From Sulfolobales archaeon (lineage in GTDB: Archaea > Thermoproteota > Thermoprotei_A > Sulfolobales > NBVN01): a stretch of 64,000 nt of DNA. Both the position numbers and the translations under genes were made by a program. Within the stretch, counting starts at the first letter, position 1; the number at the start of each line of letters is the position of its first letter. The stretch covers positions 1 to 64,000 of the forward strand of contig JAOAKA010000002.1 in the NCBI GenBank assembly GCA_026413885.1, read 5' to 3'. The notes under the pieces are model-generated. The model ran no database searches. It worked only from the letters and a program-made list of their open reading frames with translations, and had not been told where the DNA came from. Below, one piece after another: positions 52,232 to 62,324 of this stretch.

Positions 52232-53146
52232 CTACGCTGTTTTGTTTTTGCGGAGCAGGTAGTCATGTAGTCCAGCAATTACTCTGTATGTAGATCCGCG
52301 GAAGGCCGGCATATGTTCCTCCAGCTGTTTTGCGTAAGCTAGCTCTATATCTTTACTTAAGATGTGCTGATATACCTCTTCTACTTTCAAAATTCCGCTT
52401 CTAGCTAGGCTATCAATGTAATAAGTCCAAGAGACCAGCTTATCTCTAGCTCTCTGTATAAAAACACCCGGATCTTCATCGACTAATCCATAGTGGGCTA
52501 CCGCCACTCTCTTCGGCTGAAGTTGAAGCACTAGATCGAGACTCTTTAGATACTCTTCACCATCAAATGGGTGAACCGTTACTGGATATAGCCTTCCGTT
52601 GAAATAGTTAGCAATTGAATCTCCAGCAAAGAGTAACCCATCCGGCTCTAGTAGATACGATATATGATGTGGAGCGTGGCCGGGAGTCGGTATAGCTACT
52701 AATTTAGAGTTACCTAACTCTATCTCAGCTCTACCCACTAAACCTACGATGCGGTCTTGAGGCACCGGCCTAGGTTCTCCTAGCAGTCTAGCATTACTCC
52801 CTAAAACCTCTAGTGTAGACTGCCAGAGCCTTGAGGGATCTATGAGGTGTCTCACACCGCGAGAGTGAACAAATACTGTAGCATTTGGAGCCATCTCCAC
52901 TAAATCCCCGACAACTCCAGCGTGGTCTATGTGGATGTGTGTTAAAACTATGTAGACTTTCTTAAAGCGGTTTACCTCCACTAAATCGAAAAGCTTACCG
53001 AAGGCTTCCACAGAAGACTTTGGTCCTGGATCTACGATAGCCATATTTTCAGAGTTCTTCACTACATATGTAGATAACCACCCAGCCGTATTCGAAGGTT
53101 CTAAGTCGACTGCTACCACTCTATTAGATATTTTCTGTATTCTCAC
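52232..53146 (-). CDS. MBL-fold metallo-hydrolase
   Basis: 304 residues, ATG. Zinc-binding HIHIDHAG (HxHxDH, about 70-77), PTPGHAPHH, FAGDSI and VAVAHYG supply the dinuclear metal site of metallo-beta-lactamase-fold hydrolases. A C-terminal helical extension of about 80 residues (RARDKLVSWTYYIDSLARSG onward) resembles that of glyoxalase II/LACTB2-like members. Substrate unknown. Diverges from a Gfo/Idh gene; the spacer has a 7-bp inverted repeat TTAAGCA/TGCTTAA (53179-53206). Confidence 0.88.
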   Translation of the reverse strand: MRIQKISNRVVAVDLEPSNTAGWLSTYVVKNSENMAIVDPGPKSSVEAFGKLFDLVEVNRFKKVYIVLTHIHIDHAGVVGDLVEMAPNATVFVHSRGVRHLIDPSRLWQSTLEVLGSNARLLGEPRPVPQDRIVGLVGRAEIELGNSKLVAIPTPGHAPHHISYLLEPDGLLFAGDSIANYFNGRLYPVTVHPFDGEEYLKSLDLVLQLQPKRVAVAHYGLVDEDPGVFIQRARDKLVSWTYYIDSLARSGILKVEEVYQHILSKDIELAYAKQLEEHMPAFRGSTYRVIAGLHDYLLRKNKTA

Positions 53147-53178
53147 TTTATCCCCAGTCTTGAAGTATGTATTGAAAC

Positions 53179-53206
53179 TTAAGCAGTAGCTGTATGGTTT
53201 GCTTAA
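53179..53206. repeat. Inverted repeat in the MBL/Gfo-Idh divergent spacer
   Basis: TTAAGCA (53179-53185) and TGCTTAA (53200-53206), 14 bases between arms, 33 bases from the MBL start. Could be an operator; a direct GATCGA pair also lies at about 53223 and 53244. Confidence 0.3.
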
Positions 53207-53287
53207 ATTTGTATAGGTATTTGATCGACTCTTGAATTAATGTGATCGAGACTTTTGTTTTAGCTATCTCTATATCTAGGGCGTACT

Positions 53288-54217
53288 TTGAGCTCGATAG
53301 AAGTAGTTTTAGTTGGAGCGGGAAGATGGGGAGAGAATATAGCTAGGACTCTAAAGCACTTAGAGCTAGAGAGACTCGTTACCTTAAGCTATGTAGTTGA
53401 CGTAAATCTATCGAGAGCTATTGAAGTCTCGAATAAGTACGGATTTCGATCAGCAGTAGATAGTATTGACAAGACCTCTGGTAGTGCTTATATTATAGCT
53501 ACACCAATAAACACTCTCTCTAAAGTCGCAAAGAAAGCTATGGAGGTAGCGCACTGTGTGTTCATAGAGAAACCGGCCGCAGAGAATTCTAGAGAAGCTC
53601 TTGAGCTACTCTCTCTCGCTGAATCTAGAGGTTTAGTGCATCAAGTAGGCTACCTATCTAGATTTGATTCAATAATTATAGAACTCAAGAGGAGAGTTCT
53701 GTGGGAGAATGTTTACGGATTACGTTTTAGAAGACTCTCTGGAAGACCTCTCTATATGAGAAGCTATCCAATAACACTCGATATTATGTCTCACGACATC
53801 GATCTAGCATTCCACCTACTCAATCAACGCGAAGTTAAGACTTTATTCTCAGTATTTCAAGTAGATGAGTTCGGAGTGCCTCAGAGAGCTATAGCTGGAG
53901 TTACCTACGGCGATATTGATGTAGTATTTGAAGCAGATGGAGTGATTCCCGCTAAAGTTAGAGAAGTCGATGTCTTGTCTGAGAAGGAGGTGGTGAGAGC
54001 TGATTTAGTTTCTAGGAAGTTAACAATTAGAGCAGAAGCTAGTAGCAGACAGATTGATGTTGATGGCGAGACACCTCTGAGAAGTGAGCTTAGAGCGTTT
54101 GTAGAGAAGTGTAGTGGAAGAGATGTTGAAGTTCCAGACCTCGAAGACGCAGTAGCAGTTCTCAAGCTAATAGAGGAAATCTCTAGTGCTGCTGTAAGTA
54201 TTCGTGAAACCGAATAA
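53288..54217 (+). CDS. Gfo/Idh/MocA-family oxidoreductase
   Basis: 309 residues from TTG. NAD(P)-binding VGAGRWGENIARTL (about 8-21), then FIEKPAAENSREA (the EKP motif, about 92) and DIMSHDIDLAFHL (catalytic lysine/histidine region). Family members oxidise or reduce sugars and sugar nucleotides; substrate unknown. Not obviously linked to its neighbours. Confidence 0.88.
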   Translation: MSSIEVVLVGAGRWGENIARTLKHLELERLVTLSYVVDVNLSRAIEVSNKYGFRSAVDSIDKTSGSAYIIATPINTLSKVAKKAMEVAHCVFIEKPAAENSREALELLSLAESRGLVHQVGYLSRFDSIIIELKRRVLWENVYGLRFRRLSGRPLYMRSYPITLDIMSHDIDLAFHLLNQREVKTLFSVFQVDEFGVPQRAIAGVTYGDIDVVFEADGVIPAKVREVDVLSEKEVVRADLVSRKLTIRAEASSRQIDVDGETPLRSELRAFVEKCSGRDVEVPDLEDAVAVLKLIEEISSAAVSIRETE

Positions 54218-54268
54218 AAATCCGCTATTCATGAAAAATATTTATTTGCTGTAGCACATATTTTATGG

Positions 54269-55603
54269 ATGAATATGGTTAAGAGAGTAGTTATTGCTGG
54301 AGCTGGAGGTAGAGATTTCCACAACTTTCTAGTATACTTCAGAGACAACCCTGAATACGAAGTAGTTGCTTTTACAGCTACTCAAATACCAGGTATAGAG
54401 AGAAGAAGATTTCCCCCAGAACTGGCTGGGCCCAGGTATCCTCAGGGAGTACCTGTATACCCAGAGAGTGAACTCCCTAAGTTACTTAGAGATCTTAAGG
54501 TAGATGAAGTAATTCTATCTTACAGTGACTTAACTTATCAGGACGTTGGGAAGCTAGCGTCTATAGTTCTATCGGCTGGTGCTTCCTTTAGGTTGCTGTC
54601 TCCCTTCGAGACATTTCTTAAGTCATATAAACCTGTTATAGCAGTTACAGCAGTAAGAACTGGAGCGGGTAAGTCTACTGTCTCTAGAGCAGTAACTAGA
54701 GAGTTACTGAAGACCGGTATTAAAGTAGTGCCTATTAGACACCCTATGGCCTATGGAGACTTAGTGAAGTCAGCTGTACAGATCTTCAGATCTGAGGAAG
54801 ACTTCGCTAAATACGGGATAACTATTGAGGAAAGAGAGGAGTATGAGCAATATATAAGACTAGGACTCCCAGTTCTAGCAGGTGTTGACTACGGTAGAAT
54901 CCTTCTCGAAGCAGAGAAGTTAGGAGATGTGTTACTCTGGGATGGAGGTAATAACGACACCCCCTTCATAAAGTTCGACTACATGATCACAGTAGCTGAT
55001 GCTATGAGACCGGGTCAGGAAGTATTAGCTTATCCCGGTGAAGTCAATGCTAGACTCGCAGACGCTGTAGTTATAAATAAGATCTCTAGGTCTAATAGAG
55101 AGAGCGTTAAGAGAGTAGTTTCAAATATAGAGAAGATCAACCCGAAGGCGAAGATAGTGCTAGCAGATATGGAGGTCACAGTAGAGAAACCTGAACTCAT
55201 AAGGAATAAGAGAATTGCTGTAGTAGAAGATTCACCATCAGTTACCCACGGCGGTCTACCCTACGGTGCTGGATTTGTTGCTGCTGAAAAATACGGTGCT
55301 GCCGAAATAGTTGACCCAAGACCTCACGCAGTCGGCGTCATAAAGACTATGATTGACGAATATCCACATATGGGACCGGTAGTACCATCTACAGGCTATA
55401 CACTTGAGCAAATTAGAGACCTCAATGAGACACTGAGAAAAATGAACGTTGATGCGGTAGTTCTCGGAACTCCAGCAGATATCTCAGGGCTCCTCGATAT
55501 CGACGTACCTATTGTAAAGGTATTGTGGGAACTCAAGGTGCTTGAGGGACCGACTATCAGTGAGTTAGTTAGAGAGTTTCTAGCACGTGTTGGATTAGTG
55601 TAA
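54269..55603 (+). CDS. Cyclic 2,3-diphosphoglycerate synthetase-family GTPase (COG2403)
   Basis: 444 residues. N-terminal Rossmann-like segment VVIAGAGGRDFHNFLVYFRD, P-loop VRTGAGKST (about 131-139), LLWDGGNNDTPF and VTHGGLPYGAGF, all typical of COG2403, annotated as cyclic 2,3-diphosphoglycerate synthase or predicted GTPase. Where real, the product is a thermoprotective solute; many crenarchaeal members are unproven, so the reaction is uncertain. Start ATG 54269 or 54275 (MVKRVV). Confidence 0.82.
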   Translation: MNMVKRVVIAGAGGRDFHNFLVYFRDNPEYEVVAFTATQIPGIERRRFPPELAGPRYPQGVPVYPESELPKLLRDLKVDEVILSYSDLTYQDVGKLASIVLSAGASFRLLSPFETFLKSYKPVIAVTAVRTGAGKSTVSRAVTRELLKTGIKVVPIRHPMAYGDLVKSAVQIFRSEEDFAKYGITIEEREEYEQYIRLGLPVLAGVDYGRILLEAEKLGDVLLWDGGNNDTPFIKFDYMITVADAMRPGQEVLAYPGEVNARLADAVVINKISRSNRESVKRVVSNIEKINPKAKIVLADMEVTVEKPELIRNKRIAVVEDSPSVTHGGLPYGAGFVAAEKYGAAEIVDPRPHAVGVIKTMIDEYPHMGPVVPSTGYTLEQIRDLNETLRKMNVDAVVLGTPADISGLLDIDVPIVKVLWELKVLEGPTISELVREFLARVGLV

Positions 55604-55635
55604 TTCTATCTTTTTACCTACATCACGCAGTTTCC

Positions 55636-57162
55636 TTGGTGAAGAACTTAGCTAGATATGTTGGAGTATTCAATGAGTACAACGTCTACGTGAGGTTTTC
55701 TGGGTATCCTAAAATAGCTCTGGTATATCCAAGTACATATCAAGCCTCGATTACAAATCTCTTTACACACATAGCCTACTTCTACCTACTAGAAAAAAGT
55801 GACGCACTAATAGATAGATTTACTCTGGATAACCCAGATAGGGGCTCTATAACTGGGAGGAAGCTGCGTGAGTTCGACCTAATTCTCGCTAGTGCTAACT
55901 ACGAGTTAGACTTACTATATCTCGCTAAGCTACTCGCAGACTCCGGTGTGGAGGTCCTAGCTGAGAAGAGAGACATGAAGCCTCTCGTTATTGTGGGCGG
56001 TCTAGCAGCGATGTCTAATCCCGAGCCTTTTCTAGATCTAGCTGATGCTTCCTTTATCGGGGATGGAGAAATCTTGCTACAGAAGTTAGTCCGCTATCTC
56101 GACATACTGCCTAAAGACCCTAGAGGCTTCCTGGACTCTCTAGGTGAGGGAATATATACAGGTGAGGAGAGAGTTAAGAAAATATTTATTGAAGACCTAA
56201 ATAATTCGATACACCCTACTGTAGAAATCAGGTCGAGAAAGATTGAGCCGGTATTTGGGGAAGGTTTCTATGTCGAGATATCGAGAGGGTGTAGGTGGCT
56301 CTGTAAATTCTGTCTTGAGTCATACGTTATGTATCCATATAGATGTAGAAGCCTAGAGACTGTGAGGAACCTTGTTGATGAAGGTTTAAAACACGTAGAC
56401 CGGAGAAGAGTGGTTATATATTCTTCGTCTCCATTCGACCACCCAGGTATTAGAGACCTCCTCAAATACCTCGTCGAGAATGAAATCGATTTCTCACTAC
56501 CGTCTATTAGATGGGATACTGTGAGACTCGATGACCTAGATATGATTTCAAAATCTAGTCAGAGAACTCTAACACTTGCTCCAGAAACCATGAGTTCGAG
56601 CTTAGGCTGCTCGATCGGTAAGTGCTTTGACCCTACCGCATTCAGTGAGTTAGCTACTGCGGCTCTCAGAAGAGGTTTCAACATTAAGCTCTACATAGTA
56701 GTCGGCTTCCCCTCCGAGAGGGATGAAGACCTTCAGAAGACTTTGAGGCACTTAAAGAAGCTCTCTACTCTCTCACGTGAATTCGGTAGGAGACTTACAG
56801 TAAACATAAATCCTTTAATCCCTAAACCACACACACCTCTTCAAGATAGCTCTCTACTGACTGAGAAAGAGTACTTGAAGAGAGTTAAGTTATTTGAAGT
56901 AGAGCTAGGTAGAAGCACTATAACACATCTTCAGTGGCTATATGCTTTCGCACAATCTCTGATAGCTCTCGGTAGCAGACCTATCGGAAGATTATTTGCG
57001 CTTATAGCTTCTAGACGACTATCCAGGCGAGATATAACTGAACTAGCTAGCACTCTAAAAGTAGATATTAAGTTTCCACTAAGGCAGAGAACCCGAGAGG
57101 AGAGACCTTGGAATCGAGTCATATTTCCATTAGACCACATTATCGATAGAATATCTATCTAA
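55636..57162 (+). CDS. Radical-SAM protein with N-terminal cobalamin-binding-like domain
   Basis: 508 residues. Residues 1-170 resemble the B12-binding Rossmann fold (IALVYPSTYQAS, LVIVGGLAAMSNPEPFLD, ASFIGDGE). The radical SAM cluster motif is CRWLCKFC (about 219-226). FNIKLYIVVGFPSERDEDL and LTVNINPLIPKPHTPLQ are the later strands of the barrel, as in YgiQ/MiaB-type and archaeal TIGR-family proteins. Reaction unknown; may modify a nucleic acid or small molecule. Confidence 0.86.
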   Translation: MVKNLARYVGVFNEYNVYVRFSGYPKIALVYPSTYQASITNLFTHIAYFYLLEKSDALIDRFTLDNPDRGSITGRKLREFDLILASANYELDLLYLAKLLADSGVEVLAEKRDMKPLVIVGGLAAMSNPEPFLDLADASFIGDGEILLQKLVRYLDILPKDPRGFLDSLGEGIYTGEERVKKIFIEDLNNSIHPTVEIRSRKIEPVFGEGFYVEISRGCRWLCKFCLESYVMYPYRCRSLETVRNLVDEGLKHVDRRRVVIYSSSPFDHPGIRDLLKYLVENEIDFSLPSIRWDTVRLDDLDMISKSSQRTLTLAPETMSSSLGCSIGKCFDPTAFSELATAALRRGFNIKLYIVVGFPSERDEDLQKTLRHLKKLSTLSREFGRRLTVNINPLIPKPHTPLQDSSLLTEKEYLKRVKLFEVELGRSTITHLQWLYAFAQSLIALGSRPIGRLFALIASRRLSRRDITELASTLKVDIKFPLRQRTREERPWNRVIFPLDHIIDRISI

Positions 57163-57176
57163 GACAGCTCTGAAAC

Positions 57177-57692
57177 TCAGTGCCTCAGCCCCCTCAACTC
57201 AGCTACGAGATGCCTTATTTCAGGGAGTACTAGTTTATCTAGAGCTAGCTCAACTGCGGTAGGAGATCCCGGTGTAACAAACACTATTCTATCTCTCACC
57301 GCACACGCTGTTGCTCTAGTCGCTAAAGCAGCAGAACCGTAGGTTTGGAAGGTTAAGTACCTAAACAACTCACCGAAGCCTGGAATATCTTTAGAACACA
57401 TTTCTTTAACTACATCAACAGATACGTCTCTAGGTCCGAGACCAGACCCACCAGTTACTAAAATTACGTCACACCTCTCGAGATTCTCAGTCAGTGCTTT
57501 AATTAGTGCGCTTCTGTCGTTAGAGACTAAGTCGTGACCTCTGAGGCCTATTTCGTACTTACTGAGAATTCTGGTAACCAATGGAATAACTTCATCTACG
57601 TAAATACCACGAAGTACTTTATCACTAGTTACTATAACACAGAAAGAAATACTTAGCTCTCTGGATTCACTTCTATGTCTCTCAATAGACAA
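57177..57692 (-). CDS. moaB: Molybdopterin biosynthesis protein MoaB/MogA
   Basis: 171 residues from TTG, two bases after the upstream stop. VTSDKVLRGIYVDE, VSNDRSALIKAL, VTGGSGLGPRDVSVDVV and TPGSPTAVELAL are the adenylating-enzyme motifs that prepare molybdopterin for Mo/W insertion, here likely tungsten. Oddly it shares an operon with a MIP18 protein rather than other moa genes. Confidence 0.9.
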   Translation of the reverse strand: MSIERHRSESRELSISFCVIVTSDKVLRGIYVDEVIPLVTRILSKYEIGLRGHDLVSNDRSALIKALTENLERCDVILVTGGSGLGPRDVSVDVVKEMCSKDIPGFGELFRYLTFQTYGSAALATRATACAVRDRIVFVTPGSPTAVELALDKLVLPEIRHLVAELRGLRH

Positions 57693-57693
57693 T

Positions 57694-58098
57694 TTAAGCC
57701 CCAGACCTCTGCACTCCTATAGAAGCTCTCCTAGTATATGCTTCAACTATATCGTATCCAAATATCTCTTTAAATCTCTTCCTACCTTCTTCAGTCATCT
57801 TTGTTGGATCCCACGGAGGGTCGAATACGAGGTCGATATTAACTTCGTTAATGTCTTTAACATCTGATAGAGCACTGTATACTGCTTCCTGAACTTGGTG
57901 AAGTAAAAATGTAACTATAGGGCAGCCCGGAGCTGTTAACGTCATCTTGATCCTCACATTTCCTGAGTCATCGACATCTATGCCGTAGATTAGTCCTAGG
58001 TCCCAAATACTTATCGGGATTTCTGGGTCGTATATCTTTCTAAATGCTTCTCTAAGCCTCTCAACGACTAAATTCTTATCGATCAACTTTAACACCAT
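57694..58098 (-). CDS. MIP18/PaaD-like iron-sulfur assembly protein
   Basis: 134 residues, ATG, with a TATA element ATTTATAAG about 23 bases upstream, so leaderless or nearly so. IYDPEIPISIWDLGLIYGI and TAPGCPIVTFL are the DUF59 signatures of proteins that help load Fe-S clusters; the C-terminal DPPWDPTKMTEEGRKRF is the archaeal extension. Co-transcribed with moaB. The spacer 58099-58251 behind the D-aminoacylase start is otherwise empty. Confidence 0.88.
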   Translation of the reverse strand: MVLKLIDKNLVVERLREAFRKIYDPEIPISIWDLGLIYGIDVDDSGNVRIKMTLTAPGCPIVTFLLHQVQEAVYSALSDVKDINEVNIDLVFDPPWDPTKMTEEGRKRFKEIFGYDIVEAYTRRASIGVQRSGA

Positions 58099-58251
58099 TA
58101 ATGTATATATTCTAGCCTTATAAATGTGGACACAGAGTAGATATCCTTAAGCCGGGAACTTGAGTTAAAGTATTAAAACCCTAGTCAATAGCTAAGTAAG
58201 CTTGTAAAGCAGAAATCCGAGTGAAGTGATTTAAAAATATAAACTAGTTTC

Positions 58252-59841
58252 TCAGTCTGCGGTGCCTCTTCTCAGTGCTTTTCCAGCTCTAACATGTGGA
58301 TCTAGCTTACCTGAATCAACTGCTATCTTACCGTTTACGATAACGTATTTAATTCCCTTTGGATAAGAGTGCGGATTCTCGTAAGTAGATGTATCCTCGA
58401 TGCCATAGTAATTAAATACTACGAGGTCTGCTTTAAATCCCGGCCTGATCAATCCTCTGTTCCACAGCCTCAACTTTCTTGCGGGGAGAGACGTCATTTT
58501 TCTAATAGCTTCCTGTAGTGAAAGTACTTTCTCCTCTCTAACGTATTTAGCTATAACTCTGGGGAAAGTGCCGTATCTTCTCGGATGAGGTTTTCCAACA
58601 CCGAATCTACCTACAGATCCATCACTTCCGATAGCTACTAGAGGATGTGATATAACTGCTCTTACGTCTTCCTCTCTCATTGTAAATGTCACCATTCCAG
58701 TGGCTAGCTCGTCGTCTAGGAGTATTCTCACTACGGCTTCTATTGGGTCAACACCCATAGACTCCGCTATCTTATCTAATCTCGCGCCCTCAAACTCTCT
58801 GTGTTTTGGAGAGTACGATATCATTATGTCAGACCACGAGATATATCTCTCTTCAAATACGGCTTCACCCAGTCTTTCCTTAAGCCGACTCACGGTGTTT
58901 GATTCTCTCAACTTCTTCATAATTTCTTCAGAGCTAGCTCCCCGCATATCTCTAGGTAGGAGAGTCATGAGAGATGTAGACGCAGCAATATAGGGATAGG
59001 CATCCGCCGATATATCGTAACCTCTAGATGCGTAATCCTCTATTATCTTCAAAGCAGTTAAGACCTTCCCCCAGCTAGGTCTACCACTAGCTTTCAGGTG
59101 GGAGATCTCCACACTTATCCCAGCTCTTAATCCAATAGATATAGCTTCGAATACAGAGTCAAGTAGCCCTATTCCTTCATTCCTCATATGTGTCGAATAC
59201 ATACCGCCGTAGGAAGCAGCTACTTTAGCTATCTCTACGATTTCTTCTGTCGAAGCAAACGTGCCTGGAACATATATGAGGCCGGTACTTACTCCAAATG
59301 CTCCAGCCTCCATAGCTTCTCTAGCTAGCTCTTTCATCAATTGAATATCTCTATCAGAAGGCTTCTCGGGACCAAATCCTAGTGCCGCCGCTCTAATAGT
59401 TCCGTGACCTACTTGAGGAGCTATGTTAACTGCTGGTCTGAGCTCACTGAGAGCTTTAACGTATTCTCCAAAACTTCTCCACTTAACTTCCACTTCAGGG
59501 TGTTCGCGCTTAACCCACTTTACCGCTTCATCAAAGTTGACGTCTGTTAGAGGAGCTGGTGAAGAACCACAACTCCCGGTAACAAGTGTTGTAACACCTT
59601 GAAGTATGTAGTTATCAGCTGTTGGAACCTCGAATATGGTTATGTCGCTGTGATTGTGCATATCTATAAATCCGGGTGAAACTATCAGTCCAGATGCATT
59701 TATTACTCTCTCAGCTTTCTCACCACTTAAATCTCCAATAGACTTTATCTCATCTCCTAAGATCCCGATATCTGCTTTAAATGGAGGCGAACCACTCCCG
59801 TCTACTACTACCCCACTCTTAATGACTATATCGTAACTCAT
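58252..59841 (-). CDS. N-acyl-D-amino-acid deacylase (amidohydrolase superfamily)
   Basis: 529 residues from ATG 59841. Zinc-dependent amidohydrolase: IDMHNHSD (about 60-67), the metal-bridging CGSSPAP segment, GLIYVPG, THMRNEG, EISHLKASG, and the late GSDGSVG aspartate. These match D-aminoacylase, which releases D-amino acids from N-acyl forms. The upstream aminotransferase ends three bases from its ATG (TAAAATG), so the two form an operon; GTG 59850 would overlap it. Confidence 0.88.
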   Translation of the reverse strand: MSYDIVIKSGVVVDGSGSPPFKADIGILGDEIKSIGDLSGEKAERVINASGLIVSPGFIDMHNHSDITIFEVPTADNYILQGVTTLVTGSCGSSPAPLTDVNFDEAVKWVKREHPEVEVKWRSFGEYVKALSELRPAVNIAPQVGHGTIRAAALGFGPEKPSDRDIQLMKELAREAMEAGAFGVSTGLIYVPGTFASTEEIVEIAKVAASYGGMYSTHMRNEGIGLLDSVFEAISIGLRAGISVEISHLKASGRPSWGKVLTALKIIEDYASRGYDISADAYPYIAASTSLMTLLPRDMRGASSEEIMKKLRESNTVSRLKERLGEAVFEERYISWSDIMISYSPKHREFEGARLDKIAESMGVDPIEAVVRILLDDELATGMVTFTMREEDVRAVISHPLVAIGSDGSVGRFGVGKPHPRRYGTFPRVIAKYVREEKVLSLQEAIRKMTSLPARKLRLWNRGLIRPGFKADLVVFNYYGIEDTSTYENPHSYPKGIKYVIVNGKIAVDSGKLDPHVRAGKALRRGTAD

Positions 59842-59842
59842 T

Positions 59843-60979
59843 TTACACACCGAAGTAGTGTAGAGCTTCTTGAGCAGCTCTTAGAGATGAACCTAGTTCT
59901 ACCCTATACCCTAGTCTCGCTAGAGATCTCTCTAAAGCTGCTAGAGTAGCAATTACGTCACTAGCTGCTACCTCACCCATATGTCCTATTCTAAATATCT
60001 TTCCACGTAGTTCTCCTAGCCCACCAGCAATCTCTATTCCTCTACTGCGCATCTCACTGTAGAGTTTTACCCACTCAACGCCTTCCGGTATATAGGCAGC
60101 TGTAACTGTGTGAGCTCTAAACGGCTCTTCAGCTACTAGCTTTAGACCTAGTGCTTCAAGCCCTCTCTGAACAGCTTTAGCTAGTATTTCGTGCCTTCTA
60201 TATCTTGCTTCAAGACCCTCTGAGAGGATCTTCTTTAGCGACCCGCTGAGTGCGTAAACTAGGTTTACTGCTGGAGTAATGTAGTAGTTTCTAGTAGACT
60301 CCATCTCCTTTAGGAGCTTCGATATATTGAAGTAAGTTGTCTCGCTATCTGTTAGTGGAGTAAACTCCTTTCTGAAGGCTACTATAGCTAGTCCTGGAGG
60401 TACTGCCAGTGCTTTTTGAGAACCTGTTAGACATACGTCAACACCCCACTCATCTAATCTCATATCCATTCCACCGATAGACGCTATTCCGTCAACTACG
60501 ACTTTAGCTCCAAACTTCTTAGCTTTCTTCGCTATCTTCTCAACTGGATTAGCTACAGCTACTGACGTCTCTACGTGTTGGAGTAGTATAGTGCTATAGC
60601 TACCTTCTGCTAGAATTTTCTCTACATCTTCTTCAGTAAATCCTCTACCGATTGGTGACTGCACTACACTAACGCTAGCTCCAATTCTTCTAGCAGCGTC
60701 AGCCAGATACTCTGCGAAGTAACCCGCTTTAAGAACCACCACTCTCTCTCCAGGTTTAACTGAAGCTCTAACTGCTAGCTCTATAGCAGCAGTCCCACTC
60801 CCAGGAATAACTACGATGCTACCTTCCGTTCTAAATACTTTCTTCAGCATATCCAGAGACTCCTTATGTACTGTATCAAAGTCTGCTGACACATGACTGA
60901 GAGTTGGTTTAGCCATATCGAGCATTGTCTCCGGGTCTACTAGTGAGGGGCCCGGTATCATCAGTAGGAACCTAGTCAA
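59843..60979 (-). CDS. Class V aminotransferase, serine/alanine-glyoxylate type
   Basis: 378 residues from TTG preceded by GAGGTGAT, one of the best ribosome sites in the window. PGPSLVDPETM at the start, PGSGTAAIELAVRASVKPGERVVVL, VDGIASIGGMDMRLDEWGVD and the PLP lysine in GSQKALAVPPGLA (about 193-205). Predicted to transaminate glyoxylate or pyruvate with serine or alanine. Operon with the D-aminoacylase suggests amino-acid catabolism. Confidence 0.9.
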   Translation of the reverse strand: MTRFLLMIPGPSLVDPETMLDMAKPTLSHVSADFDTVHKESLDMLKKVFRTEGSIVVIPGSGTAAIELAVRASVKPGERVVVLKAGYFAEYLADAARRIGASVSVVQSPIGRGFTEEDVEKILAEGSYSTILLQHVETSVAVANPVEKIAKKAKKFGAKVVVDGIASIGGMDMRLDEWGVDVCLTGSQKALAVPPGLAIVAFRKEFTPLTDSETTYFNISKLLKEMESTRNYYITPAVNLVYALSGSLKKILSEGLEARYRRHEILAKAVQRGLEALGLKLVAEEPFRAHTVTAAYIPEGVEWVKLYSEMRSRGIEIAGGLGELRGKIFRIGHMGEVAASDVIATLAALERSLARLGYRVELGSSLRAAQEALHYFGV

Positions 60980-61168
60980 CTAATCACCTCAAGCAATACT
61001 ATACTTACAGCATTATATAGAAGTCAGCACAATTCTACACACTCAGCTTTCTAAACTGTAGTCAACTAAATACGTAAAAGCCCGCCCAGAGTAAGTGAGT
61101 AGGGATGCTTCCACCATTTTTCTAAACTTATTAGTGCTCTTTAACTACCCAAGTTGAGGGTAGTCATA

Positions 61169-61834
61169 GTGTTTAGAGTAAAAGTAGTTGACCATCCGTA
61201 TGCTCAAGCCATACTCACTATTCTCAGAGATAGAAGGATTTCACAAATAGAGTTTAGAAAAGGTCTGGTAAGACTCGGTAGAGTTATCGGGTTCGAGATG
61301 GTAAAAGAACTCGAGATAGAGGAATGTGAAGTTGAGACCCCTCTAGGTGTTAGAACTAGAGGTGTGAGGTTAAAGGACCTAGATCGAGTAGTCATCATCA
61401 CAATACTGAGAGCTGCGTGGCCTCTTACTGAGGGCTTAGTTAAGATATTCTTTAATGCTAGACAGGGAGTTATAGTAGCTAAAAGAATCGAAGAAAAAGG
61501 CATGCGAAACTACGAGTTCGATGTAGATATAGCATACATCAAGATCCCGGTAATCGATTCGGAGAATATCGTAATATTGAGTGACGTCATGGTTGCTACC
61601 GGTTCTACAGCTGATAGAGCACTTAGAGAAATAGTTAAACACGGAAGAGCTAAGAAATACTTCCTAACATCAGTTATAACTACACCTATAGCACTCTCGA
61701 GACTGAGTAAAGTAAGTGAAGAACTTGGGATAAACCTGACAATCTACTCAGTAGCTATAGATCCGGAAGTCAACGATAGAGGCTACATAGTTCCAGGACT
61801 CGGAGACGCTGGGGATAGAGCTTTTGGTTCATAG
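61169..61834 (+). CDS. upp: Uracil phosphoribosyltransferase
   Basis: 221 residues from GTG 61169 with AGGGTAG 6 bases upstream; TTG 61154 lies within that site. Makes UMP from uracil and PRPP. FRVKVVDHPYAQAILTILRD and FRKGLVRLGRVIGFEM are the usual start; the PRPP loop is SDVMVATGSTADRA (about 135-150) and the uracil site is YIVPGLGDAGDRAFG at the C-terminus. Overlaps rpp21 by 11 bases. Confidence 0.94.
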   Translation: MFRVKVVDHPYAQAILTILRDRRISQIEFRKGLVRLGRVIGFEMVKELEIEECEVETPLGVRTRGVRLKDLDRVVIITILRAAWPLTEGLVKIFFNARQGVIVAKRIEEKGMRNYEFDVDIAYIKIPVIDSENIVILSDVMVATGSTADRALREIVKHGRAKKYFLTSVITTPIALSRLSKVSEELGINLTIYSVAIDPEVNDRGYIVPGLGDAGDRAFGS

Positions 61835-62150
61835 AAAGAGTGTAGCTTTAGCTAGAGATATAGCGAGACAGAGAAGCTTAATACTCCACTCACTAGCTAT
61901 TCAATGTGTTGAGAGAGGAAATATCGATAGAGCTCGCTCATACATTGAAGAAGGTCTAAAGATACTTCAGAAGAATAGAGCTAGAAAACCTGCTTACTAC
62001 AGAAGGTGGATATGTAAGAAGTGCCGTGTCCCACTAGTTCCCGGCTTAACAGTTAGAGTAAGAATTAGAAGTACACACTCCTACTTAGTGATAGTTAAGA
62101 AGTGTTTAATCTGCGGTTGGATAAATAGAACAGCTGTTAGTAGAAAGTAA
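61824..62150 (+). CDS. rnp4: RNase P protein component 4 (Rpp21/Rpr2 family)
   Basis: 108 residues from TTG inside upp. Helical N-terminus (VALARDIARQRSLILHSLAIQCVERG) that pairs with Rpp29, followed by the zinc ribbon CKKC...CLIC near residues 64-95 and the basic stretch GLTVRVRIRSTHSYLV. Part of tRNA 5'-end maturation. Confidence 0.94.
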   Translation: MVHRKSVALARDIARQRSLILHSLAIQCVERGNIDRARSYIEEGLKILQKNRARKPAYYRRWICKKCRVPLVPGLTVRVRIRSTHSYLVIVKKCLICGWINRTAVSRK

Positions 62151-62324
62151 GTCCTCTCACTCAAATAGAATACCTATGTTCACCTCACCATAGAGTTCTG
62201 GCTAACACTATAGTCACTGCTCAAGATATTTACTCCACAGCTCTATGTAGTCTCGATGTTCTACATGATTCGCAGAGAAGACCTGCACTTACTGACTGGT
62301 GATTGAACTTGAAGAATTCGAGAC